Source: Fodinibius salinus (GTDB lineage: Bacteria; Bacteroidota; Rhodothermia; Balneolales; Balneolaceae). From it: a stretch of 64,000 nt of DNA. The stretch is taken from NCBI RefSeq assembly GCF_008124865.1, contig NZ_VNHY01000002.1, positions 310,001 to 374,000 on the forward strand, read 5' to 3'. The translations under genes and the position numbers were made by a program. Positions 24,730-33,283 of the stretch are shown here, piece by piece (position 1 is the stretch's first letter; each line of letters starts with the position of its first letter). A model generated the notes under the pieces. That model worked only from the letters and a program-made list of their open reading frames with translations. It did not search any database and was not told where the DNA came from.

Positions 24730-26010
24730 ATGAACAAAATCATCTTTGCTCCCCTGTTATTACTCCTTCCTCTTTTGCTGTTATCCCCGTTTGAAGCAAA
24801 TGGTCAGACAAGTGATTCAACGCTTGTCCTGGATAACCTGATCCAAAAAGTGTTAACCAAGAATCCTGAACTCCAGTCTTCTTACCGAGAATGGGAAGCA
24901 AGCAAAACCCGAATTTCTCAACAAGAGGCATTGCCCGATCCAACGCTCAGCTTAAACCTCATGAATCTGCCGGTTAACAGTTTTGCCCTTGATCAGGAAC
25001 CGATGACCGGTAAACAGATCTCCCTGATGCAGCCTTTCCCTTTTCCGGGGAAACTGCACCTGAAGGGAGACATCGCCAGAAGCACCTCGGAGATCACCCT
25101 GCACCAGCACCAAGAGTTAAAAAATCAGCTTATCAAGAAAACCAAGCAGGCGTACTACGATCTTTACTATATAGATCAAGCCCTGAGGACCGTGGTCAAT
25201 AACCAGGAACTACTCAAGGAATTTGTGGAAATAGTCGAAACCCGCTATAGCGTGGGAAAGGGTATCCAACAAGATGTACTTCGCGCCCAGGTAGCACTTT
25301 CCAAAATGATTGACCGGGAGCTTAAGCTTCGCCAGCAACGCGAAGGTATCCAAGCACAAATAAATGCTCTCATAAACGAACCGGCCGATGCCCAACTGGG
25401 AAAAGCCGTAGCTACAGAACCGGAACCAAGGGAACACGAATTAACCACCCTTGTTCAGCGAGCCGATAGCACCAGTCCCATACTCGCTGCATGGAAAACA
25501 GCCGTAAATCAAAGTGGTCAACGGGTAGATCTGGCCCTGAAAGACCGCTATCCCGATTTCGGAATTGGTGTGGCCTATACCCAAAGGGATGAGCTAAAAA
25601 ATGGGATGCCGGGTTATGATTTTGTCTCGGCCATGTTCAATGTCAAAATTCCCCTCTTTTACAATAAGAAGCAGCAGAAAAAGGTACAAGAAACCCGCAT
25701 CAAGCAGTCTTCCATGGAGTATCGCTACCAAAATGTAGCAAACTCCGTAGAACAGATGCTTCAGCAGTCATTGACCAATCTTGAAAAAAACCGGCGGCTG
25801 ATCGACTTATATCAAACCGGCATCATCCCCCAGGCCGAAAAATCGCTGGAATCCTCGATGGCCGGATATCAGAATAACAAAGTCGACTTTCTGTCCCTTC
25901 TCGACAGCGAGCTGACCCTGTTTCAGTTTCGACTGGATTACCACCGATTTGTAGCCGATTACCAAAAAGCGGTGGCAGAAATAGAAGCACTAACCGGCAC
26001 GGAGTTTTAA
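24730..26010 (+). CDS. cusC: TolC-family outer-membrane channel of the Cus system
   Basis: 426 residues: signal peptide (LLLLLPLLLLSPFEANGQ) and two TolC repeats (LDNLIQKVLTKNPELQSSYR; DSTSPILAAWKTAVNQSGQR). ALPDPTLSLNLMNLPV and QPFPFPGKLHLKG are motifs of the CusC/CzcC group. It forms the outer-membrane exit duct for the pump encoded by the next two genes. Confidence 0.9.
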   Translation: MNKIIFAPLLLLLPLLLLSPFEANGQTSDSTLVLDNLIQKVLTKNPELQSSYREWEASKTRISQQEALPDPTLSLNLMNLPVNSFALDQEPMTGKQISLMQPFPFPGKLHLKGDIARSTSEITLHQHQELKNQLIKKTKQAYYDLYYIDQALRTVVNNQELLKEFVEIVETRYSVGKGIQQDVLRAQVALSKMIDRELKLRQQREGIQAQINALINEPADAQLGKAVATEPEPREHELTTLVQRADSTSPILAAWKTAVNQSGQRVDLALKDRYPDFGIGVAYTQRDELKNGMPGYDFVSAMFNVKIPLFYNKKQQKKVQETRIKQSSMEYRYQNVANSVEQMLQQSLTNLEKNRRLIDLYQTGIIPQAEKSLESSMAGYQNNKVDFLSLLDSELTLFQFRLDYHRFVADYQKAVAEIEALTGTEF

Positions 26011-26047
26011 ACCATTTTAGAAAAACAGAACAATGAGGACAACCACC

Positions 26048-27472
26048 ATGAATACCAAATCTATACTTCTTTCCCTCGGGGTAATTGCCATATTTACATT
26101 AGGCGGCTACTGGCTTGGGACCCAAACTACAAACGCTTCAGCATCAAATACTCAACCTGTCGAAGAGATGCAGCATCAGGAGATGCAGGATACATCGAAA
26201 TCCGACACCAAAAATCAGGAAGATCGTGAAATCCTGTATTGGCAGGCTCCAATGAATCCCAGCGAGATCTATGACGAGCCCGGCCAATCCAAGATGGGAA
26301 TGGACCTGGTACCGGTCTATGCCGACGAAGCGAACAGCTCGGAAGGAATGGTAAAAATTAATCCTGTCGTCGTTCAAAATATGAATGTCCGCACAGCAAA
26401 AGTTCAGCAAAAAGATCTTTCCACCGTCGTAAGTGCTGTCGGAAAGGTAGAATATGATGAGCAAAAGCTCTTCAACGTAAATCCCAAAATTTCCGGCTGG
26501 GTGGAGAAACTCCATGTAGATTATACGGGGAAAATGGTTGAGCGCGGACAACCACTGTTCAACATCTATTCTCCGGAGCTGGTTACTACGCAGCGTGAAT
26601 ACCTGCTGGCTCTTAAAACACAAGATAAAGTGAGCACCAGTAGTTTTGAATCCATTCGCGATGGAGGGAATAGCTTGCTCAATGCTACTCGAAAGCGACT
26701 GGATTACTGGGATATCCCTGCCTCGGAGATTGAACAACTAGAGCAAACTGGTGAAATTAAGAAAGCGGTAACACTGAAATCACCGGCAAGCGGCGTAGTA
26801 GTCCACAAAAATGCCGTCGAAGGTGAATTTATTAAAGCGGGTACCCCCGCCTATAAGATTGCTGATCTTTCCACCGTCTGGGTACAAGCCAGCGTGTATG
26901 ACTACGAAGTCCCCTGGATTAAGGAAGGACAATCTGCCCAGATGGAACTTTCCTACCAGCCGGGCAAGACCTACCGAGGGTCCATTGCTTATGTATATCC
27001 CAGCCTGGACCAAAAGACCAGAACCGTTCAAGTACGCCTGGAGTTTCCCAACCCTAACCTTGAACTGAAGCCGGGAATGTTTGCCAATGTACGTATTCAA
27101 ACGCATCCCAAAAGTAATGTCATTGTCATACCGAATGAAGCCATCATCCGAACCGGGGAACGCAATATTGTATTTGTTGCCAAGGGAGAGGGAGCCTTTG
27201 AGCCCCGCGAGGTAATGCTGGGCATGGAAGGCGGCCCGCGAAATAATGAAATCGAAATACTAGAAGGCGTAAAACCCGGTGAAGAGATCGTCACCTCGGC
27301 CCAGTTCCTCTTCGATAGTGAAAGCCGCTTGCAGGAAGCCATCCAAAAAATGCTACAGCAAAAGACGAGTTCGCCAGACAAAGAAATGCAGGATATGGAT
27401 ATGTCCGGCGAGGAAATGAACCATGAAGATATGCCAGTTGACACTACCGATCATTCAAACATGAATATGTGA
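26048..27472 (+). CDS. cusB: RND periplasmic adaptor (CusB type) with heavy-metal-binding domain
   Basis: About 474 residues: an N-terminal membrane anchor (ILLSLGVIAIFTLGGYWLG), a heavy-metal-binding module (YWQAPMNPSEIYDEPGQSKM, then MGMDLVPVY), barrel-sandwich and helical hairpin (VDYTGKMVERGQPLFNIYSP), beta-barrel and a Met/His-rich tail (MQDMDMSGEEMNHEDM). It receives Cu(I)/Ag(I) and links CusA to CusC. ATG 26048 has GAGG 9 bases upstream; an in-frame ATG at 26033 is the alternative. Confidence 0.9.
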   Translation: MNTKSILLSLGVIAIFTLGGYWLGTQTTNASASNTQPVEEMQHQEMQDTSKSDTKNQEDREILYWQAPMNPSEIYDEPGQSKMGMDLVPVYADEANSSEGMVKINPVVVQNMNVRTAKVQQKDLSTVVSAVGKVEYDEQKLFNVNPKISGWVEKLHVDYTGKMVERGQPLFNIYSPELVTTQREYLLALKTQDKVSTSSFESIRDGGNSLLNATRKRLDYWDIPASEIEQLEQTGEIKKAVTLKSPASGVVVHKNAVEGEFIKAGTPAYKIADLSTVWVQASVYDYEVPWIKEGQSAQMELSYQPGKTYRGSIAYVYPSLDQKTRTVQVRLEFPNPNLELKPGMFANVRIQTHPKSNVIVIPNEAIIRTGERNIVFVAKGEGAFEPREVMLGMEGGPRNNEIEILEGVKPGEEIVTSAQFLFDSESRLQEAIQKMLQQKTSSPDKEMQDMDMSGEEMNHEDMPVDTTDHSNMNM

Positions 27473-27529
27473 TCCCATAAGCTAAGTTATAGCGCAAACC
27501 CTTATTAAATATTTTAGAGATTTAAGAAA

Positions 27530-30500
27530 ATGCTACAGAAAATAATTGAACTATCCGTTAATAACCGCTTCATGGTGATCATTGCAAGTATCCTGTTGCT
27601 GGCGGGCGGTACATATGTAATGTATCAAACCCCCGTGGATGCCATTCCGGATCTCAGTGATGTGCAGGTCATTGTCTTTACTAAATATCCCGGTCAGGCC
27701 CCGCAGGTTGTGGAAGACCAGGTCACCTACCCGCTGACTACCACGATGATGTCAGTACCCAATACAAAAACAGTGCGCGGCTACTCCTTTTTCGGGCTTT
27801 CATTTATCTATATCATTTTTGAGGATGATACCGATATGTACTGGGCCCGAAGCCGGGTACTGGAATACCTCAATACCGCAGGTAGTAACTTGCCGGACGG
27901 CGTGACTCCTACCCTCGGACCGGATGCCACCGGTGTTGGTTGGGTGTACGAGTATGTATTAGATGGTGGTGATCAGTATGATCTCCAGCAACTGCGCTCT
28001 ATCCAGGATTGGTTCCTGAAATATGAACTACTCAGTGTGGACGGGGTAGCTGAAGTTGCCAGTGTGGGAGGTCACGTCAAACAGTACCAGGTTGAAGTGG
28101 ATCCAGATAAACTGCTGGCTTATGGTATCCCATTGTCGAAAGTGAAAATGGCTATCAAACGCAGTAACAATGATGTAGGTGGCCGCTTGGTGGAAATGGG
28201 CGAAACTGAGTTTATGGTCCGAGGCAAGGGATATATTCAAACCGTCGCAGACGTAGAAAATATCCCTATCGGCACCGATGGTAACGGCACCCCCGTGACC
28301 ATTCGCAATGTGGCCAATGTTCAATTAGGTCCTGACCTGCGCCGCGGCGTAGCTGACTGGAATGGTGAGGGAGAAACCGTCGGAGGCATAGTAGTGATGC
28401 GCTATGGTGAAAATGCCCTTCAGACCATCAACAATGTAAAATCCAAACTGAAAGAACTCAAAAGCGGCCTGCCGGAAGGAGTAACTATTAAGACGGCCTA
28501 CGACCGATCCAGTCTGATCAACCGAGCTATTTCATTTTTGGAGGAAAAACTGATAGAGGAAAGCATCGTGGTCGCGATCATTGTCATGATATTCCTGTTA
28601 CACTTCAGGAGTTCGCTGGTGGCTATAATCAGCTTGCCTATCGGTATTTTGGCAGCCTTTCTTGTGATGTATTTTCAAGGTATCAACGCCAATATCATGT
28701 CGTTGAGCGGTATTGCCATTGCTATAGGAGCGATGGTGGATGCAGCTATTGTAATGGTGGAGAATGCCCATAAACACCTGGAAAAAGATAAGGGGAAGAA
28801 GGGACACTGGCGGATTATTATAGATGCATCCAAAGAGGTGGGACCGGCCCTGTTCTTTTCCCTGCTGATTATCACGGTCTCATTTCTACCGATCTTTGCC
28901 CTAGAAGGGCAGGAAGGACGCCTCTTTAAACCACTGGCCTTTACCAAAACGTATGCCATGGCTGCAGCAGCCTTGCTCTCGGTCACGCTGGTACCTGTAT
29001 TAATGGGATATCTAATACGCGGAAAAATTCAACCCGAACATAAAAATCCCGTTAACCGGTTTTTAATCTGGGTCTACCGACCGGTTATCAATTTGGCAAT
29101 GCGTTTTAAATGGACCACCATCATTGCCTCTATTGCGATACTTGTCATTTCCATTGTGCCCCTGCAACGACTCGGTTCAGAATTTATGCCTCCTATTGAA
29201 GAAGGCGACCTGCTATATATGCCCACCACCGACCCGGGCATCAGTATCACCAAGGCTAAGGAGCTGCTGCAACAGACCGACAAAATTATCGCCAGCTTCC
29301 CGGAGGTTGAATCGGTATTTGGTAAATCCGGACGGGCACAGACCTCTACGGACCCGGCTCCGTTATCGATGTTTGAAACCATTATCCAGCTCAAGCCCGA
29401 AGACCAGTGGCGGGAAGGAATGACTTTGGATAAGCTAAAACAGGAAATGGATGAGGCCATCAACATTCCGGGACTTACCAATGCCTGGACCATGCCGATT
29501 AAAACTCGAATTGATATGCTTTCTACAGGTATTAAGACCCCGATTGGAATAAAAGTAACCGGCCCTGATCTTCAAACGCTTTCCGATCTCAGTCAGGATA
29601 TTGCATCGGTGGTGCGCGATGTGCCTGGCACCCTCAGTGTCTTCGCTGACAAGACCACGGGCGGCAACTACCTGGACTTCAGCATCGACAGGAAAGAAGC
29701 AGCCCGATACGGCCTGACAACCGGGGATGTGCAGGATGTAATTCAATCAGCTATTGGCGGCATGAACGTAACAGAGACCGTGGAAGGGCTGGAACGCTAT
29801 CCGGTGAACGTGCGATATGCCCGAGAGAACCGTGAAAACCTTACAGATCTCGGACGGGTATTGATCCCTACGCCTTCCGGCGCTCAAATTCCAATTGAAT
29901 ACGTCGCCGACCTGCAGATCCGCAAAGACGCCCCGGTGATCAAGACTGAGAATGCCCGCTATTCCAGCTGGGTATATGTTGATCTTACCACCTCCGATAT
30001 TGGAAGCTATGTAAATCAGGCCCGACAGACGGTAGACGAAGGGCTGAACCTGCCATCCGGCTACAGCCTCACCTGGAGCGGGCAGTACGAATACATGGAA
30101 CGGGCCAAGAAGCGCCTGCAGGTTGTAGTCCCAATAACTCTGCTGATCATCTTCCTGCTGCTGTATTTTAACTTTAAAAATCTCCAGGAGAGTCTAATCG
30201 TGCTATTGACCCTGCCCTTCTCGTTGGTAGGCTCTTTTTGGCTGTTGTATATCCTGGGATATAACCTGAGTGTAGCTGTCGGCGTCGGTGCTATTGCCCT
30301 TGCCGGGGTGGCTGCCGAAATCGGAGTCATCATGCTCACATATCTGGATAATGCGTATAACAATCGAAAATATAATGACAATATGAACAACCTTGAAGAC
30401 CTCAAGCAGGCAATATTTGAAGGATCGGCTCAGCGAATCCGCCCGATATTCATGACTGTCTGTGCCATTACCGGCGGCCTGCTGCCTATTATGTGGGGTA

Positions 30501-30673
30501 TGGGAACTGGTGCAACCGTTATGAAACGAATTGCTGCCCCGATGGTTGGAGGAATGATATCAGCGACGATACTAAGCCTGGTAGTATTACCGGTTATCTA
30601 CTACCTATGGAAGAGCCGGGAAGTAAAACAGCTGGCACAAACAACAAACGATGACCAACAGATAACCAATTAA
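27530..30673 (+). CDS. cusA: Heavy-metal RND efflux pump, CusA type
   Basis: 1047 residues with twelve membrane helices and two large periplasmic loops. The fourth helix reads AIAIGAMVDAAIVMVENAHK, the monovalent Cu/Ag subgroup signature, and the porter domain contains TMPIKTRIDMLSTGIKTPIG with the Met residues of the CusA copper site. It uses the proton gradient to expel Cu(I)/Ag(I) from the periplasm. It is followed by a PII-like gene after 44 bp. Confidence 0.95.
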   Translation: MLQKIIELSVNNRFMVIIASILLLAGGTYVMYQTPVDAIPDLSDVQVIVFTKYPGQAPQVVEDQVTYPLTTTMMSVPNTKTVRGYSFFGLSFIYIIFEDDTDMYWARSRVLEYLNTAGSNLPDGVTPTLGPDATGVGWVYEYVLDGGDQYDLQQLRSIQDWFLKYELLSVDGVAEVASVGGHVKQYQVEVDPDKLLAYGIPLSKVKMAIKRSNNDVGGRLVEMGETEFMVRGKGYIQTVADVENIPIGTDGNGTPVTIRNVANVQLGPDLRRGVADWNGEGETVGGIVVMRYGENALQTINNVKSKLKELKSGLPEGVTIKTAYDRSSLINRAISFLEEKLIEESIVVAIIVMIFLLHFRSSLVAIISLPIGILAAFLVMYFQGINANIMSLSGIAIAIGAMVDAAIVMVENAHKHLEKDKGKKGHWRIIIDASKEVGPALFFSLLIITVSFLPIFALEGQEGRLFKPLAFTKTYAMAAAALLSVTLVPVLMGYLIRGKIQPEHKNPVNRFLIWVYRPVINLAMRFKWTTIIASIAILVISIVPLQRLGSEFMPPIEEGDLLYMPTTDPGISITKAKELLQQTDKIIASFPEVESVFGKSGRAQTSTDPAPLSMFETIIQLKPEDQWREGMTLDKLKQEMDEAINIPGLTNAWTMPIKTRIDMLSTGIKTPIGIKVTGPDLQTLSDLSQDIASVVRDVPGTLSVFADKTTGGNYLDFSIDRKEAARYGLTTGDVQDVIQSAIGGMNVTETVEGLERYPVNVRYARENRENLTDLGRVLIPTPSGAQIPIEYVADLQIRKDAPVIKTENARYSSWVYVDLTTSDIGSYVNQARQTVDEGLNLPSGYSLTWSGQYEYMERAKKRLQVVVPITLLIIFLLLYFNFKNLQESLIVLLTLPFSLVGSFWLLYILGYNLSVAVGVGAIALAGVAAEIGVIMLTYLDNAYNNRKYNDNMNNLEDLKQAIFEGSAQRIRPIFMTVCAITGGLLPIMWGMGTGATVMKRIAAPMVGGMISATILSLVVLPVIYYLWKSREVKQLAQTTNDDQQITN

Positions 30674-30717
30674 CGTCATGAACAAAACCTGACAGGTCTA
30701 ACAAAAAGGTGACCATT

Positions 30718-31077
30718 ATGAATGAAATCAAAGCATTTATTCGCAAACGAAAAGCAGAAGAGGTCATTGACGGACTAGAAGCCGAAGGGTTCTGCTGTAT
30801 GACCATCATTGATGTCATGGGACTGGGTCGCATGTCGGATCCCGAAAAAGCACAACTGTCTATCAGCATAGCCGAACGATTCTCTGATATTGTAAAATTG
30901 GTTGTGGTCTGCACTCAAAATGACACAGAAGAAGTGTTAGAGATCATCCAAAACCATGCTCGCAGTGGCCAACCCGGCGATGGCATCATCTATGTGACAC
31001 CGGTATCCAAAACGATTCATATACGAAGCGGTAAAACCGGAGGTAGTTTCTTGCAAAGTGAAAGAACGTCCAATTGA
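30718..31077 (+). CDS. PII-like protein linked to CusCBA (PII-NG type)
   Basis: 119 residues with PII features: MNEIKAFIRKRKAEEVIDGL, GFCCMTIIDVMGLGR, and the C-terminal GQPGDGIIYVTPVSKTIHIR nucleotide site. It shares the GxCCMT block with the protein at 3540 but has no His in the loop. PII-NG proteins are a described subgroup encoded beside CusABC pumps, which is this context. ATG 30718 follows AAAAGGTG by 8 bases. It may gate the pump or signal energy state; unproven. Confidence 0.86.
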   Translation: MNEIKAFIRKRKAEEVIDGLEAEGFCCMTIIDVMGLGRMSDPEKAQLSISIAERFSDIVKLVVVCTQNDTEEVLEIIQNHARSGQPGDGIIYVTPVSKTIHIRSGKTGGSFLQSERTSN

Positions 31078-31186
31078 CCAGGTAAATAAACCAATAAGTC
31101 CAAATGACCTTTGTATTTTATTACTACTTGTAATAGGAATAGCCGGATTTATGCCAGTCATTAGCACTTTTAAATTGTTGCAGTAA
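31058..31186 (+). CDS. Possible 42-residue single-pass membrane protein
   Basis: A GTG at 31058, inside the end of the PII-like gene, opens a frame to TAA at 31184-31186. It encodes a polar start (KERPIDQVNKPISPND) and one hydrophobic helix (LCILLLLVIGIAGFMPVIST). Its stop lies one base before the TTG start of the cytochrome gene. The helix and tight packing suggest it is real; the start and ribosome site are weak. Confidence 0.42.
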   Translation: MKERPIDQVNKPISPNDLCILLLLVIGIAGFMPVISTFKLLQ

Positions 31187-31187
31187 A

Positions 31188-31634
31188 TTGAGAACGAGTC
31201 TACTAATTATTTTTACGTTGGGTGTTTTTATAGCTATTAGTTGTTCTAGTGAACCACCTGACCAAAGGGAACCAGTTACCAAAGGGCGTTGGTTTACTCA
31301 AAAGCAATTCCAGTTGGGCAAGCAGGTATTTACAACCAATTGCGCCAGTTGTCATGGTAGTCGAGCCCAGGGCATTGTTGAAGACTGGAAGCAGCGAAAT
31401 CCCGACGGGTCTTTTCCGGCGCCCCCACTGGATGGCTCGGCCCATGCCTGGCATCATCCCCTGAGCGTACTGGTTCGACAAATCAATGAAGGCGGTGTAA
31501 AGCTGGGAGGTACTATGCCTGCCTTTGGTGATACCTTAAGTGATGAGGAAGTCATTGCGGCCATTGCCTATTTTCAAAGTTTTTGGGATGAACAAACCTA
31601 TAACCGATGGGTACAAATGAATGCTGATCAGTAG
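31188..31634 (+). CDS. Cytochrome c lipoprotein
   Basis: 148 residues: lipobox ending at C19 (FIAISC), haem motif C52-A-S-C-H56, and probable axial M110 in GGTMPAFGD, a standard class I monohaem cytochrome with the C-terminal helix EVIAAIAYFQSFW. The start codon is TTG (31188), dictated by the signal peptide. It is periplasmic and membrane-anchored; as part of the Cus operon it may take electrons from copper oxidation. Confidence 0.87.
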   Translation: MRTSLLIIFTLGVFIAISCSSEPPDQREPVTKGRWFTQKQFQLGKQVFTTNCASCHGSRAQGIVEDWKQRNPDGSFPAPPLDGSAHAWHHPLSVLVRQINEGGVKLGGTMPAFGDTLSDEEVIAAIAYFQSFWDEQTYNRWVQMNADQ

Positions 31635-31670
31635 TATTCCAAATTATTGACGCTTAACACCTTGGAATAG

Positions 31671-31704
31671 TTTCAGCTTCGTTTAAGCTACCATGTTGTT
31701 ACTT
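31671..31704 (+). promoter_or_regulatory. Direct-repeat operator and promoter of the HMA-AraC gene
   Basis: TTTCAGCTTCG then TTTAAGCT: half-sites at 31671 (one mismatch) and 31682, then 11 bases and TTACTT. The weakest of the seven copies, but geometry is kept. Confidence 0.58.
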
Positions 31705-31734
31705 GATGTATAAACCTCAGCCTAATTGACACTG

Positions 31735-32310
31735 ATGGAAAACAGCAACGTTTTGTACATAAAGAACATGGTGTGCCCCCGCTGCAAGCTCGCAGTTAAA
31801 AATCTATTAACTGATATGGGCTGCAACGTTCTTGCTGTTGAATTGGGGCAGGCAGTAGTCAGCTCAAGGTCTCTCCCTGCTATATCGGAAGTTGCTAATA
31901 AATTGAGAACGATTGGGTTTGACCTTTTATCTACCCGGAAAACCAAGTTAGTTGAAAGGATAAAAATTTTGCTGATCTATGACATTTATTACCAATCATG
32001 CCAGGTAACGTTATCACAGGTGCAAAACTATCTTGAATTAGCTACCCACCAGAACTATCAGTACCTGGACACTCAATTTTATTCCGTCTATCAAATATCT
32101 ATTAAAGACTACTGGGATAAACTAAGATTTGAGCGAGCGAAAGAATTGCTTTCGTATAATGAAAAAGCTCCTGATGAAATAGCTCGGGAGTTGGGCTACG
32201 CCACGGAGGATGATTTGGAATTAACATTTAAACAAAACCTTCATTTATCAATATCAGAATATATCCAATCAGAGAATAATTATAGATCGCCACTCAATAA
32301 GCTACCGTAA
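31735..32310 (+). CDS. Metal-sensing regulator: HMA-like domain fused to AraC-type helix-turn-helix
   Basis: 191 residues. The first 65 resemble a heavy-metal-associated (HMA) fold with C14-P-R-C17 (KNMVCPRCKLAVKNLL). The C-terminal 100 residues are an AraC-type DNA-binding domain (YWDKLRFERAKELLS, IARELGYATEDDLELTFKQN). It looks like a one-component regulator in which metal binding at CxxC controls DNA binding. ATG 31735 is used because the HMA strand begins there. It has a direct-repeat promoter of its own, so it may be an output or a modulator of that regulon. Confidence 0.82.
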   Translation: MENSNVLYIKNMVCPRCKLAVKNLLTDMGCNVLAVELGQAVVSSRSLPAISEVANKLRTIGFDLLSTRKTKLVERIKILLIYDIYYQSCQVTLSQVQNYLELATHQNYQYLDTQFYSVYQISIKDYWDKLRFERAKELLSYNEKAPDEIARELGYATEDDLELTFKQNLHLSISEYIQSENNYRSPLNKLP

Positions 32311-32321
32311 AATATTTTTAT

Positions 32322-32353
32322 TTGACTCTCGACCATGGTACAGGGCTTATATT
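32322..32353 (+). promoter_or_regulatory. MerR-type promoter (20-bp spacer with dyad)
   Basis: TTGACT (32322-32327) and TATATT (32348-32353) are 20 bp apart, the overlong spacer that MerR-family proteins untwist. Between them is a dyad centred on ACCATGGT with flanking CTC and GGG, like merT, cadA and pbrA operators. It drives the 48-residue Cys-rich gene, with the MerR gene just downstream. Confidence 0.8.
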
Positions 32354-32393
32354 ACAGATGAATTGTATTCTTTAATGTATAGGAGGAATTGTT

Positions 32394-32540
32394 ATGCCAC
32401 TCAAAAAAGGAGAAGTTTACCAATGTCCAGACGATAGTTGTGGTTGTGAAGTCACCGTAACCAAAGGTGCCCCCAGCGACTGCTCGGGGACGCAAAACCC
32501 GACTTGTTGCTGCGGCAAAACCATGGTAAAGAAACAATGA
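32394..32540 (+). CDS. 48-residue Cys-rich protein, candidate metallothionein-like metal binder
   Basis: A strong ribosome site (AGGAGGAAT) precedes ATG 32394. The 48 residues contain seven Cys (11, 16, 18, 30, 38, 39, 40), with CPDDSCGC near the start and TCCCGKTM near the end, plus a Lys-rich tail. It has no signal peptide or membrane helix, so it is cytoplasmic. The MerR-type promoter means it should be induced by a thiophilic metal. No named family is recognised; a small zinc-ribbon-like or metallothionein-like chelator is inferred. Confidence 0.8.
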   Translation: MPLKKGEVYQCPDDSCGCEVTVTKGAPSDCSGTQNPTCCCGKTMVKKQ

Positions 32541-32546
32541 GATTAA

Positions 32547-32576
32547 TAAGCATCCGGGGAATGCCTCGGATGCTTA
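32547..32576 (+). terminator. Hairpin after the Cys-rich gene
   Basis: TAAGCATCCG (32547-32556) pairs perfectly with CGGATGCTTA (32567-32576) around ten bases. Not followed by a T run, so it may stabilise the small mRNA or attenuate read-through into the regulator gene. Confidence 0.55.
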
Positions 32577-32612
32577 CCTAATTCCAACATTTGTGTTCAG
32601 CAGGTGATGTGT

Positions 32613-33074
32613 ATGATTGAAAACATGGATGAAAAATATAACGGAATCACCACCTACAAAATTGGTGACGTAGCTAAACGGGCTGATGTTAATAAAGAAA
32701 CCGTGCGATACTATGAGAAACGAGACCTGATCCCTAAGCCTGATCGGCGCCGCTCGGGTTATCGCATTTTTACCCAGCGCCATATTGATCAGATCCGGTT
32801 TATAAAACGAGCCCAACAGCTGGGCTTTACCCTCAGTGAAATTAAAGAGCTGTTGGAGCTGCGGATGAATGCGAATACTACCTGCCCGGAGATCAAGAGC
32901 GAAGCCCAGGAAAAATACCGGGATGTAAGGGAGAAGATCGAAGATCTCAGACGCATCCAAAAAACATTGACTGATCTTATTGATTCGTGTTCTGAAGAAG
33001 GACCTGTCGGAGATTGCCCTATTCTCGAAGCTTTAGAAGGAAAGAACGAAACTGGAAAGCAACTTAGAAAATGA
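32613..33074 (+). CDS. MerR-family metal-responsive regulator with three-Cys site
   Basis: 153 residues: winged helix (KIGDVAKRADVNKETVRYYE), long dimer helix and metal loop. Cys 91, 126 and 135 have spacings of 35 and 9, identical to C82, C117 and C126 of Tn21 MerR, and the surroundings match (DVREKIEDL, GDCPILEAL). Hg(II) or Pb(II) sensing is therefore likely. ATG 32613 has AGGTG six bases ahead; other in-frame starts are at 32604, 32607 and 32625. There are no merT, merP or merA genes nearby. It overlaps the next gene by four bases. Confidence 0.9.
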   Translation: MIENMDEKYNGITTYKIGDVAKRADVNKETVRYYEKRDLIPKPDRRRSGYRIFTQRHIDQIRFIKRAQQLGFTLSEIKELLELRMNANTTCPEIKSEAQEKYRDVREKIEDLRRIQKTLTDLIDSCSEEGPVGDCPILEALEGKNETGKQLRK

Positions 33075-33283
33075 ATGAACAAGTAAAACTTCAATCCACA
33101 ATTACGTGTCCTGAATGCGGGAATCAGGCGGAAGAAGATATGCCAACAGATTCCTGCCAATATTTTTGGGAATGCCCAAATTGCAACAAAATTCTAAAAC
33201 CTCAGAAAGGTGATTGTTGTGTATTTTGCTCCTATGGTGATATCCCATGTCCTCCGGTTCAAAAAGAAAAATCCTGCTGCTAA
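33071..33283 (+). CDS. GDCCVxC domain Cys-rich protein
   Basis: 70 residues with CPEC and CPNC pairs (a zinc ribbon, residues 13-38) followed by GDCCVFCSYGDIPCPP and a terminal CC. The GDCCVxC motif defines a small protein family in which some members carry selenocysteine; here both positions are ordinary Cys. It is co-translated with the MerR-type regulator (ATGA overlap), implying a part in Hg/Pb-type response. The function is unknown. Confidence 0.85.
   Translation: MNEQVKLQSTITCPECGNQAEEDMPTDSCQYFWECPNCNKILKPQKGDCCVFCSYGDIPCPPVQKEKSCC

Noticed and set aside
32352-32537. Minus-strand 61-codon frame opposite the Cys-rich gene
   Set aside because: The plus-strand 48-codon gene has a strong ribosome site and MerR promoter; the minus frame has neither.
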